Shown here: one piece after another, positions 56,555 through 64,000 of the stretch
How positions within the stretch are numbered: the first letter of the stretch is position 1
How the letters are laid out: each line of letters starts with the position of its first letter
Assembly (NCBI GenBank): GCA_009746045.1
Contig: RPFO01001195.1
Coordinates: forward strand, 1-64,000
Direction of reading: 5' to 3'
Length of the DNA stretch: 64,000 nucleotides
Origin: Mesostigma viride
Lineage: Eukaryota; Streptophyta; Mesostigmatophyceae; Mesostigmatales; Mesostigmataceae
Program-made: the position numbers and the translations under genes
Notes under the pieces: model-generated
Told to the model about the DNA's origin: nothing
What the model saw: the letters and a program-made list of their open reading frames with translations, nothing else
Database searches by the model: none

Positions 56555-56665
56555 ATATAGGATTATAAAGTACGGAGGTGAGCTAGAATGGCATGCAAAA
56601 GAAGGAAATGAAACCCCAGAAAGAAGAACCCTCAAGTGCATGTCTTGAGACAATAATAAGAATGA
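56555..56665 (-). mobile_element. Family C 3' end, inverted
   Basis: Reverse complement of the preceding terminus; it includes TACGGAGGTGAG and 'ggcatgcaaaagaaggaaat'. It ends near 56660. No coding part remains. Confidence 0.55.
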
Positions 56666-56845
56666 CGCTATATGCAGACGTACGTAAGCTCGACCTCCGT
56701 GAGGAGGCCGGGCTCGACAAGCGCAGCCGCTAAGTCATCGTCAAGCACTTCGCCATGCATGCCGGCGGAACTCCGAGTCCCTTGCCAAGGCGTTTGAGAA
56801 CACCATCCTTGTCCCCATGTGGTCATATAGGAAACGATATATGAA

Positions 56846-57450
56846 ACGAGCCACGAGCCACGAGGTAGCCATGGCTGACGGCGGAGCTCATAACTTTCAC
56901 GTTTGGGCACCAAATTCGGCCGTGAATATCACTATCGCTTCGTCTTTCTAAGACGCACACGCTGATATCAAGGAGACAACGCTGATATATTTTTCCGAAA
57001 CTAAAACGCAATATTATGACGAGCAAACGCTCGACTGCGCAACGCAGCCTGGCGGCGCTGCGATGAGCCACGAAAATTCGCCCACAGCTCAGGCTGCAGT
57101 TCCGCCCGGCCTGCCAGGCAGCGAGGCCACTACTCACGCGTTGGTAGTGCACTCGGCTCCTGCGGCCTCGCCATTGGCATATCGCGTGATCCTAAACGCA
57201 GCCGCCCAGCCGACAAAACAGGAGGGTTTTCGCGCCCCACAGAACCGCGCTTTCGGCCCCAACCTTTCAAGGTCGACGATCACGACTGGACCAACATGTC
57301 CCCGGCAACTGCGCTGCATTGCCTCTTCTACGGGGACTACGCCTCGCTTAATTTACGTCCTGTGCCTCCATCTCCACGACATCAATCGCCTCATCATGCA
57401 CCCCAGACCATGGGAATATCTGATGGGAATATGTGCTACATGATCTCCCA
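56846..57450 (+). mobile_element. Deleted half-LINE copy: 5' leader plus start of ORF1
   Basis: The leader (56846-56960, beginning ACGAGCCACGAGGTAGCC) recurs inverted at 59985-60086 and 63185-63291. An ATG at 57063 opens a Pro/Ala/Ser-rich frame, and the following C-L-F-Y-G-D-Y-A-S-L-N-L stretch (next frame, about 57325) resembles V-F-F-G-T-H-A-S-L-L-A-L in the minus-strand element at 59.6 kb. At about 57430 it jumps to the 3'-end text 'tgtgctacatgatctccca' and stops. Confidence 0.5.
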
Positions 57451-57469
57451 TATGTATCATCAGGATGCT

Positions 57470-58020
57470 CCGACAGGTCCTGAATTGAATGTAGGGTTTT
57501 CCCATCATAGGTCATTAGAGTCTTTGTATCAGGGTATGCCTCCTATTTCGGACAAGATTAGGCAGCGTAGGATAGCATTTGTAGGACATCTTGCTCGCAC
57601 CAGCCATGCAGGTCGACACTGCACTCGGTCTGGCCGGCCCCCAGCGGCTTGGCCAGCCAGGGCGGCATATTTTGACCTGGCCTGGCCCCAAGGACACTCC
57701 TAAAAGGGTAGGGAAACATGCCATGAACTACACACAGATGTTGCTGGCCGACCTAGTGGTCCCAGCCCAGTTTGAACACGGCATCCACTCTCTCTCCCTT
57801 CTTTGGACTGCCATGCTGAACAAGACGCGGTGGCAGAAGATTGTCAAGGCTAACCGGTGACAGCACGCCAGACCCTGTGGCCGCAAGCCACCTCCCCCCA
57901 AGATTAGGAGGCGTTTTGATGAGTAATGTAGTTATGATTTTCTAGACTAGATCGCTTAGAGGTAGGTTAGTTCGATTATGCGGCTTCCTCCACTCCGCCC
58001 ATCCATCAAGGAATATTTAT
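57470..58020 (+). mobile_element. LINE 3' fragment, family A, with reverse transcriptase C-terminus
   Basis: Encodes S-L-Y-Q-G-M-P, then I-R-Q-R-R-I-A-F-V-G-H-L-A-R (57560-57600), the classic end of non-LTR reverse transcriptases. Later L-N-K-T-R-W-Q-K-I-V-K-A-N-R precedes a stop at 57858-57860. The non-coding end has 'ccatccatcaaggaatat' and merges with an ATTA tail shared with the next, inverted element. It matches 27.8-28.4 kb (minus). Confidence 0.65.
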
Positions 58021-60086
58021 TAATTAATTAATTAATTAATTAATTAATTAATTAATTAGAAACATAAGTCCGTTGGGAGTATCTGTAGCGCATATCCCTG
58101 AGAAGGGGCTTATGGCTTTTGATACATAATCTGGGCTACTTCATGCAAGGATGGGAATGTAAGCTACCCTTGCTCTAGGTGCACCAAGGCACCTGCACCC
58201 TCATGATCTATCACGCTATGCCCAGCTAAGGGGGAGCATGTCATGTGGGGGAAGATCATCATGGCCTCTATACAATAGCTATATAGGCCGGCATGGCTTC
58301 TCAGCAGAGAGTGACTCCCTGCATGGGCACTGCATAGTACAATAAAGCGAGGCATCATCTAATTGAGGGTGGCTCATCATAGGCACACATGTACATGACT
58401 AAAAATGCTAGGCCTCAGCTGGCGGGTATAGTGCCTGTAGTAGGCGGGCATGTACAAGGCCACTGTCTAACTAGTCTACAATACTGCTGCTGTATTCCCC
58501 TAGGCCGGCTGGGGCTGCTGGAGTCGCTGGGGCCGCGGTGGTCGAGGGGGTCGCGTGCCAGGGCTTGTGGCCGACGTAGATGGCCGCCCCCTTCCAGTAC
58601 ACCGGCTGGCCCGCCTTGGTCTGCCCGGGAGCTGGAGGTAGGTCGGCCATAGCTACCGTCGCCGTTGATGCTGCGCCAGGGTCAAGTCGTCGTCCACGGT
58701 GAAGTGAGTCTTCAGTCTTCTCGAGCCGCTTGCGGCGTCTGAGAAACGAAATCTTGTCCGCTGGGCTCTCAAAGATGAGAAGAAGCGGAGGCGCCCCTGC
58801 ATGCCTTACCCCGCGCGCGGGGGAGGCGGTGGGCGGTCAGCTTAATCTCACCAAGAAGGCCCATGCGTGCAAGAATTTGGCTCTCAAACGCACGTGCAAG
58901 CTTCTCGGAATTCTCACCTTCTTCCATATGTCGAAGTTCTTGAGTATGGCGTTGAGGCTGCGCTTGGCCGGGCGAGCTCGGCCTCCTCGCGGAGGTCAAG
59001 CGTCTGCCGCTGGAGCTGGGCGGCGACGGCGGAGGTGGTGGAGGTGGTATGTTGCTTAAGCATGTCCGCCCAGGTCGTGATGGGAGGAACATCGCCGGCC
59101 AGGCCAGCATGCAGGGGCTGGCCTGGGCGGTGAGGCCTGCGGTGTTCTGCAGGACCTCCGGATAGCAATTTCATTATCCTTGAGGCGCTGGTCGATGTCG
59201 CGGAGCTGGGCGGCGGTGATGGAGTCGGTGGAGGCGGAGGGGGGGGGGGGGTGGAGGCGAGGAGGGTGGCGGTGGCAGACTGGGGATGGTGGGAAGCTCA
59301 GCAGCCAGCGTGCCTCCCATTGCCGCCACATCTGTGCATGGCAAGGGGGGTCACGTGTTGCTCGAAAGCTTCCTGGGTGCGGATGGTGGCTTCCTGGGTG
59401 CGGATGGTGGCTTCGGTGGGGAAGGTGGGGGGGGGCGGTGGGGAAGCCCAGAGCGCGGCTTCGGAGCGCCCCAAGGAGGGAGCTGAGGGCGAAGCGTTGG
59501 AGCTTGGGGCGATTCATGCGGTGAACGATTGGGAGAGCGTGATCGGGGTCGGCAGGCTGGCCATCACCAGGCCAGCAGCCGCGGTTGTGGGACGTGAGGT
59601 GCGAGCACAGGGCTAGAAGCGAGGCGTGCGTGCCGAAAAACACGTCTTCCATGAAGTACGATGGGCGGCGAGTCCAGTAGCCTGGTTCGCCTGATGTCAA
59701 AGGCGATCGCCGTCCCAGTGCGGCTCAGCACTCCGGAGCGACTGCGCTTAGGTTCAGGCGATGCAGATGGCGAGGCAAGGCTCCTGGGGGGCTGGGCGAG
59801 CACCAGTGCACGACTAGTGTCACCGTTGCCGTCTGGGCCGGTGGGCGAAGCTGCAGCCGAAGCTGCAGGCGTATTTTCATTGCCGAGCGCAGCCGCCCTG
59901 AGGCTGCGTTGCGTCGAGAGGCCGGTTTGAGCACTCATCGTATATTGCGTAATGGCAGCTTTGGAAAATTATATTAGCATGTGCGTCGTAGAAAGACGCA
60001 TCGATTGTGATATTCACGGCTAAATTCGGTGCTCAAACGTGAAAGTTATGAGCTCCGCCGTCAGCCATGGCTACCTCGTGGCGCGT
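58012..60086 (-). mobile_element. Near-complete ORF1-only LINE-1-type element (half-LINE)
   Basis: Read on the minus strand: a leader (60086-59985) shared with two other copies; an ATG at 59938 starting a Ser/Pro/Ala-rich N-terminus; a P-K-L-Q-R-F-A-L-S-S-L-L-G-A-L segment; and a Pro-rich hinge. A coiled coil follows (A-Q-L-Q-R-Q-T-L-D-L-R-E-E-A-E-L-A-R), then I-S-F-L-R-R-R-K-R-L-E-K and P-V-Y-W-K-G-A-A-I-Y-V-G. The ~500-bp 3' region ends in a degraded hairpin (58069-58079) and an ATTA tail. The body has several frameshifts. No endonuclease or reverse transcriptase exists between ORF1 and the 3' end. This is comparable to mammalian HAL1 (half-L1) elements. Confidence 0.6.
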
Positions 60087-60250
60087 GGCACACGGTTGCT
60101 TGCTTCAATGGAAAACCAGTCCCGGTCAAGGAATATGTGCTATCTATACGTACATGATCTCCCAACGGAGGCATGTTATAATTTAAATTTTTTTTTTAAT
60201 GATCCCCCAACGGAGTCATGAGCACTATAATTTAATTTAATTTAATTTTT
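60087..60250 (+). mobile_element. Two nested retroelement 3' ends
   Basis: 60128-60198 carries 'acatgatctcccaacggagg' with the CTCC-CAAC-GGAG hairpin at 60159-60170 and an AT tail. Directly after it is a second terminus (CCCC-CAAC-GGAG variant at about 60204) with a TTTAATTTAA tail ending near 60255. The two tails in series indicate one insertion into another. Confidence 0.6.
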
Positions 60251-60255
60251 TAAAT

Positions 60256-60790
60256 CACCCCAGCCAGACGGCAACTGGTTTAACCCCGACGCCCTGCTTG
60301 GGTGCGCCCGCCCCCAACTCCAGCACACCATTCGCAACTCCCTTCTCATGCCCTCTGACGGCGAGATCTGGGCTCCATCCATCTCCGCCCCCACACTCAG
60401 TTCCATCCTTACGGAAGCCTTCCAGCAGCACGTGACCCCCGGCCCTTGCTGCCGATGTGGCATGCAGCAATGGGCGGCACGCTGGCTAGTACTGAGCTTC
60501 CTCACCTTTCCACCACCGCCGCCTCCACCTCCACTGCCATTTCCGCCTCCACTGCAGACATCAAGGCCCAGCCGGCTCCTCGACCTCGACCTCGACCTCA
60601 GTGGCAGTGCCTCCAAGCCACCGCCACCGCCCTTGAGTGCTTGCATGACACCGCAGGCCTAGCTCACCACCCAGGCGGTGAAGGACATCGCTGCCCAGCC
60701 GGCATCTGCATGCTGGCCCGGCCAGCGATGCTCCCTAGCCATTTACCTGGGCAGACCTCAGTGCTTAATAAGCACCACACCACTTTCTGA
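60256..60790 (+). mobile_element. ORF1 N-terminal fragment of a half-LINE, plus orientation
   Basis: Frames contain R-P-Q-L-Q-H-T-I-R-N-S-L-L, then E-A-F-Q-Q-H-V-T-P and W-A-A-R-W, in the same order as P-K-L-Q-R-F-A-L-S-S-L-L, E-A-F-E-Q-H-V-T-P and R-W in the inverted element at 59.1-59.6 kb. A Pro-rich hinge follows. Frames are broken and there is no downstream part. Confidence 0.45.
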
Positions 60791-61345
60791 ATCTTCTACA
60801 ACATCTATCTACAACATCTATCTACAACTAGTCTAAGCTATCTACCCTAGGGGCCCTGTCCGTGGCGTGCTTCCCGGCGCATGTTTGCACACGCGGGCGC
60901 TCAGTCCCCACGCCGGAGGGGTTCGAGTTGTCCTCTATGACCCAGGTGGGCCCGGCCACTTGGCCTAGCTTGTCCATTGATCTTGTTCCAAATCACGGAG
61001 AGACCTAGCCCCCCCATGTCTAGCTGCGACTAGCTGTTCTTTGAAGGTGCGGGCCTTGCGGCGGCGAGCATTTCTGGGCGGGCCCGGCCCACATAAGGAG
61101 CTAGGTGCCGGCCAGGCTGAGCTGGGCGCAGCCCCGCGGGCCGGGGGGGGCACGTGAGGTGTCTACCTCGTCATAGAAGTCCGCAGGTGGAGGTTGTTGG
61201 CCCTGAGGATAGCCGCTACAATACCGCCTCGTCTGGGCCATTACAGTAGAGGACAGCTCAGATTTCATCCCCACTGTCTATACGTGCTGCTATTGGGGAA
61301 TGATGCAGACGATATTTGTTTATAACTTTTGTGTAATTATTTTTT
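60791..61345. other. Degraded repeat sequence
   Basis: 60830-60990 resembles 63460-63560 (shared text 'gcacacgcgggcgct', 'ttgtcctctatgac', 'ggccacttgg'), probably LINE C-terminal remnants. 61200-61345 has nothing recognisable. Confidence 0.4.
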
Positions 61346-61349
61346 CTAA

Positions 61350-63071
61350 CACGTCGTACGTCAAAACTCAGTCCTAAAAATAGGACTGAGTATGCCAACT
61401 TTGAGATCATGTAGCGGTAAGGGTAGGGGGGTACCCCATATGTTTGATATGCATCAGAGCACTCAATATCATGCTAATGCTTGGGCATATGCCTAAAAAA
61501 TCATATGTTGACCAAATCATGTAAAATTTTACAAGGGTGTCAACCCATGCTCGCGATTTGGCAATTTTCTGTGGAAGGACGAGTTGGGAAAATTCAATAA
61601 AATCCATATGCATGTTGAAAAAATATAGGCGTGTAAACAATATAGTTCTTGAAACATGGCAAAAAACTGGGCTCAATTTGGCCACAGCCTCTACCTGAAA
61701 CTCACCAAAAACCACCAGCCCTAAGAATGGGTTTCGAGGTTGCTAGCAATGTGCAAGCATGTAAGTGCGGTCATACTACACACCACCGTGGCAACCAACC
61801 ATGCCAATCAACTCATTTCCCTTCTAGCATAACAGGAAAACATACTTGCATCATCATATTGCAGTTATATTATACCTTAGTATATGTGTGAGAGCCTATG
61901 CACGCACGTAGGGAATGGGCATTGATACCTACCTACAAAGGGTTTTATTATGAGCCTTAACCACCAATATAATGGGTAGGTTAAGCATATTTCAATTGTT
62001 TTTAACAAGAATAGAGATGGCTAACACTGTTTTGCCTTGCCATGGCATGGCCAACATACTTGCTGGCACATGATGACAGTGGTTTATCACCAAGATTCTT
62101 CACTCACCCGTATAAGCTTGAAAGCACGCTGGATGCAGCCCATGGCCATACAATCACGCAGTATGAACGTAGCAAAAGAATAACTAACATCTATGAAGGT
62201 ATTTAAACCCATACAGCGCCTAAAAAACTGCAAAAGTACACTAGGGTAAGGCAAATGCCTGGTAACATCATAAAAAATGGGGGGTTTAGAGAGGGGCAGG
62301 CAACGGTCAAGAAAGCGCATCAAGATTCGAAACTGACAGCGCCTTGCAAGCTCAAACTAATGTAAGAACATAACAAAACGATGAGGTGACGATATTTCAG
62401 CTTTACCGTGCACGGATGGCGTTATCTTGGCCCAGGCGGTGCCCGCAAAAGTGACACTTGCGGCACACAAACCATGACATGACAGAGTGGTCGAAATAAT
62501 CAAATCTTTACTGCCACTGACTTAATTCTACACACATGCATGATAATAAGTAGAAAGAAGCATATAAACCCTTCGAACTGCACCGTAAAGTAAATTTAGT
62601 CATCAACTCCGTCAACCTGCCTGGTCGCAGTTTTTTCCAGCAAGAGCAGTGCCGATACCTGGTAAATCGCATCCCCGGGAGCTAAAAATTGGTTTGTGTC
62701 ATCTTTAGGACATATAAAATCTATTTCCTGGGTTTTACCAGCTAAATCGTCCGCAAACGTAAACTGCATGCATGGGCGCAAGCCGCCATGGCTAGGTCGT
62801 GCATTTCCGGAACTCACGTTTCACGTGAAAAAGTACCCTTACCACCTGTACTTTGACCGTACATTTAGCCGCCCAAACAAAATCCAAAAAAATCGCAAAA
62901 ATATGTCTAAGAAAGGTCATTTCACGTAGTATATTTGAATAAATTTTGAGGGAATTTTTTTGACAAACATTCCGACTTGGGCGAATTTTCTACGAAACCC
63001 AAAAACTCAGTCCTAAGAATAGGACTGAGTTGAACTCTGTCCTAAGAATAGGTGCAGTGACGAACGACGTG
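61350..63071. mobile_element. 1.7-kb DNA transposon with TIRs, CTAA duplication and subterminal palindromes
   Basis: Termini are CACGTCGTACGTCA at the left (61350) and CACGTCGTTCGTCA (reverse strand, ending 63071), matching at 13 of 14 bases. Each side is flanked by CTAA (61346-61349 and 63072-63075). Just inside each end is an identical 11-bp-stem palindrome, ACTCAGTCCTA/TAGGACTGAGT, with a 4-base loop (61366-61391 and 63005-63030). The right end also has a partial third copy. The interior is AT-rich, unlike its surroundings, and has only short frames (minus 62817-62596 and 61715-61407) with no transposase motif, so it is non-autonomous. It interrupts a half-LINE leader whose other part resumes at 63076. 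Confidence 0.75.
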
Positions 63072-63075
63072 CTAA

Positions 63076-63291
63076 TGAGATTAGCATAGTACTCCGTGGC
63101 ATGCCCTTGCGCATGACACGCAAGTACTTACTTACTTTACCTCGTCATATTTTTGCTTGTTAGCTTCGGAAAATTGTATCAGCGTGTGCGTCTTAGAAAG
63201 ACGCATCGATTGTGATATTCACAGCCGAATTTGGGGCCCAAACGTGAAAGTTATGAGCTCCGCCGTCAGCCATGGCTACCTCGTGGCTCGT
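63076..63291 (-). mobile_element. Half-LINE leader interrupted by the DNA transposon
   Basis: 63185-63291 is the third copy of the leader seen at 56846 and 60086. 63076-63140 continues it with text that also occurs, inverted, at 27489-27555 (AAGTACTTGCGTGTCATGCG). The body expected to the left is replaced by the DNA transposon. Confidence 0.6.
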
Positions 63292-63314
63292 GAAGGAAGG
63301 AGAAGCCATTAATT

Positions 63315-63740
63315 AATTAATTAATTAGACTCGTGCTCTTGTTGGGGAGTCACGGAGCGATGGATGGGTGGGTGCAAACAATCCTATGGGTCTATAAGCT
63401 ATCTACATCTACCTACGGCGTCTATCTAACAGCATTACTAACTACAACATCTATCTATACAGCGCACTGGCGTGCCTCCCACTGTCCCACGGGCTTGCAC
63501 ACGCGGGCGCTTCCCCACAGGGGGGGGCTCGTTGTCCTCTATGACGTGGGCCCACTTGGCCTTGTCCATCATCTTCTTCAGAGAAGCCATGCCCTAGCTT
63601 TTGTATATCCGTAAAATGGTCTTTCACCCCATGGCAGGCGCCCCTTGCGCTTTGAGAGATCATGGTGGTGCAGGTGCCCTTGGTGCACCTAGTAGAGCAG
63701 GTGTAGCTTACATCCCTACCCTTGCATGCAGGAAGTCGGC
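63315..63740 (-). mobile_element. Retroelement 3' end and LINE C-terminal remnant
   Basis: 63336-63349 is a CTCTT/GGGAG hairpin variant behind an ATTAATTAATT tail, with a short GATGGATGGG run next to it. On the minus strand 63600-63460 reads K-M-M-D-K-A-K-W-A-H-V-I-E-D-N-E, like the K-T-R-W-Q-K-I-V-K-A-N end of the LINE at 57.85 kb. 63640-63730 matches, in opposite orientation, the 3' region of the half-LINE at 26.83-26.90 kb. Confidence 0.5.
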
Positions 63741-63759
63741 TCAGAATATATATATCGGC

Positions 63760-64000
63760 GCTTCCTCTCGGCCCGCCCCCGGTCTCGCTGGGTCCCCTGC
63801 CGGGTCCCCACCGGGCCCCGGGGCCAGCTGCCTCCCCGACCCCTCGGCCGCAGCCCCCGGCCTCGTTGCCGGGGCCTGGGGTGGTCGCGGGCGCGCTGGC
63901 GAGTCCCCCGGGGAGGGGCGCCGGCGTTCTCGATCCCCCTCCGCTGGGGGTCTCCCCGGTGGGCACTGCCTCCTCCGTGGCCCCGGCGGGCAGGCCGGGC
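63760..64000. other. Very GC-rich window end
   Basis: Runs of CCCGGGG-type sequence begin abruptly after the AT dinucleotide stretch at 63750. The minus strand is open (Pro/Gly/Ala-rich) to the window edge and could be a gene or an ORF1-type N-terminus; too little is present to decide. Confidence 0.3.

Noticed and set aside
56846-60086. A 3.2-kb transposon with ~110-bp terminal inverted repeats
   Set aside because: The inverted ends are two copies of the same half-LINE leader in opposite orientation, each followed by its own ORF1 start; a third copy occurs alone at 63.2 kb.
61407-61715. Minus-strand frame as a transposase
   Set aside because: Only 102 codons, AT-biased, with no DDE or HTH pattern visible.

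Overview
The window is nuclear DNA of a eukaryote with GT-AG introns, GC-rich exons, intronic minisatellites and many non-LTR retrotransposon fragments. A green-alga-like (chlorophyte) source is the best fit. The evidence is two proteins with plastid-transit-like N-termini and starch-type (CBM25/53-like) modules, and TGTAA motifs downstream of some stop codons (for example 26167 and, on the minus strand, about 33047). I cannot name the species. Nothing is prokaryotic: there are no operons, Shine-Dalgarno sites or CRISPR arrays.

Layout. (1) 1-8939, plus strand: one large unrecognised multi-exon gene, cut off at its 5' end. It has two C-x4-C-x10-C-x2-H modules, almost entirely phase-0 introns, and a private 20-bp motif repeated about ten times in its introns. 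(2) 8940-14017: gene-poor retroelement debris. (3) 14018-26063: a divergent (head-to-head) pair of paralogous genes. The right one encodes a very long 11-mer-repeat LEA-like protein and the left one a short, highly charged relative. Both start with a transit-like peptide and end in the same starch-binding-type module, split by introns at identical positions and phases. The roughly 1 kb between the two starts contains an inverted pair of ACGTGG (ABRE/G-box-like) cores. (4) 26064-33156: retroelement fragments, including a LINE-1 ORF1-type remnant and a tRNA-like T-arm. (5) 33157-33885, minus: a Tom40-like beta-barrel protein; 34926-35402, plus: a possible small membrane protein. (6) 37393-53718, plus: a nine-exon gene of about 3,117 codons combining ankyrin repeats, a degenerate kinase fold and a complete C-terminal HECT ubiquitin-ligase domain. 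Most of its long introns carry their own minisatellite. (7) 53719-64000: a LINE reverse transcriptase remnant, nested and inverted copies of ORF1-only (half-LINE) elements, and a 1.7 kb DNA transposon with terminal inverted repeats and a CTAA duplication.

The observation I rate most interesting is the LEA/starch-binding pair. A desiccation- or freezing-type disordered repeat protein appears to be tethered by a C-terminal carbohydrate-binding module, probably to plastid starch. It is encoded by two divergent paralogues that share a promoter region with stress-type motifs. The ankyrin-pseudokinase-HECT architecture is second.

Caution: several long reading frames are interrupted where adding one G to a G-run restores the frame (4755-4761, 5772-5777, 6966-6968, 22058-22064). 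This looks like homopolymer undercalling in the assembly rather than gene decay, so I treat those genes as intact but flag it.
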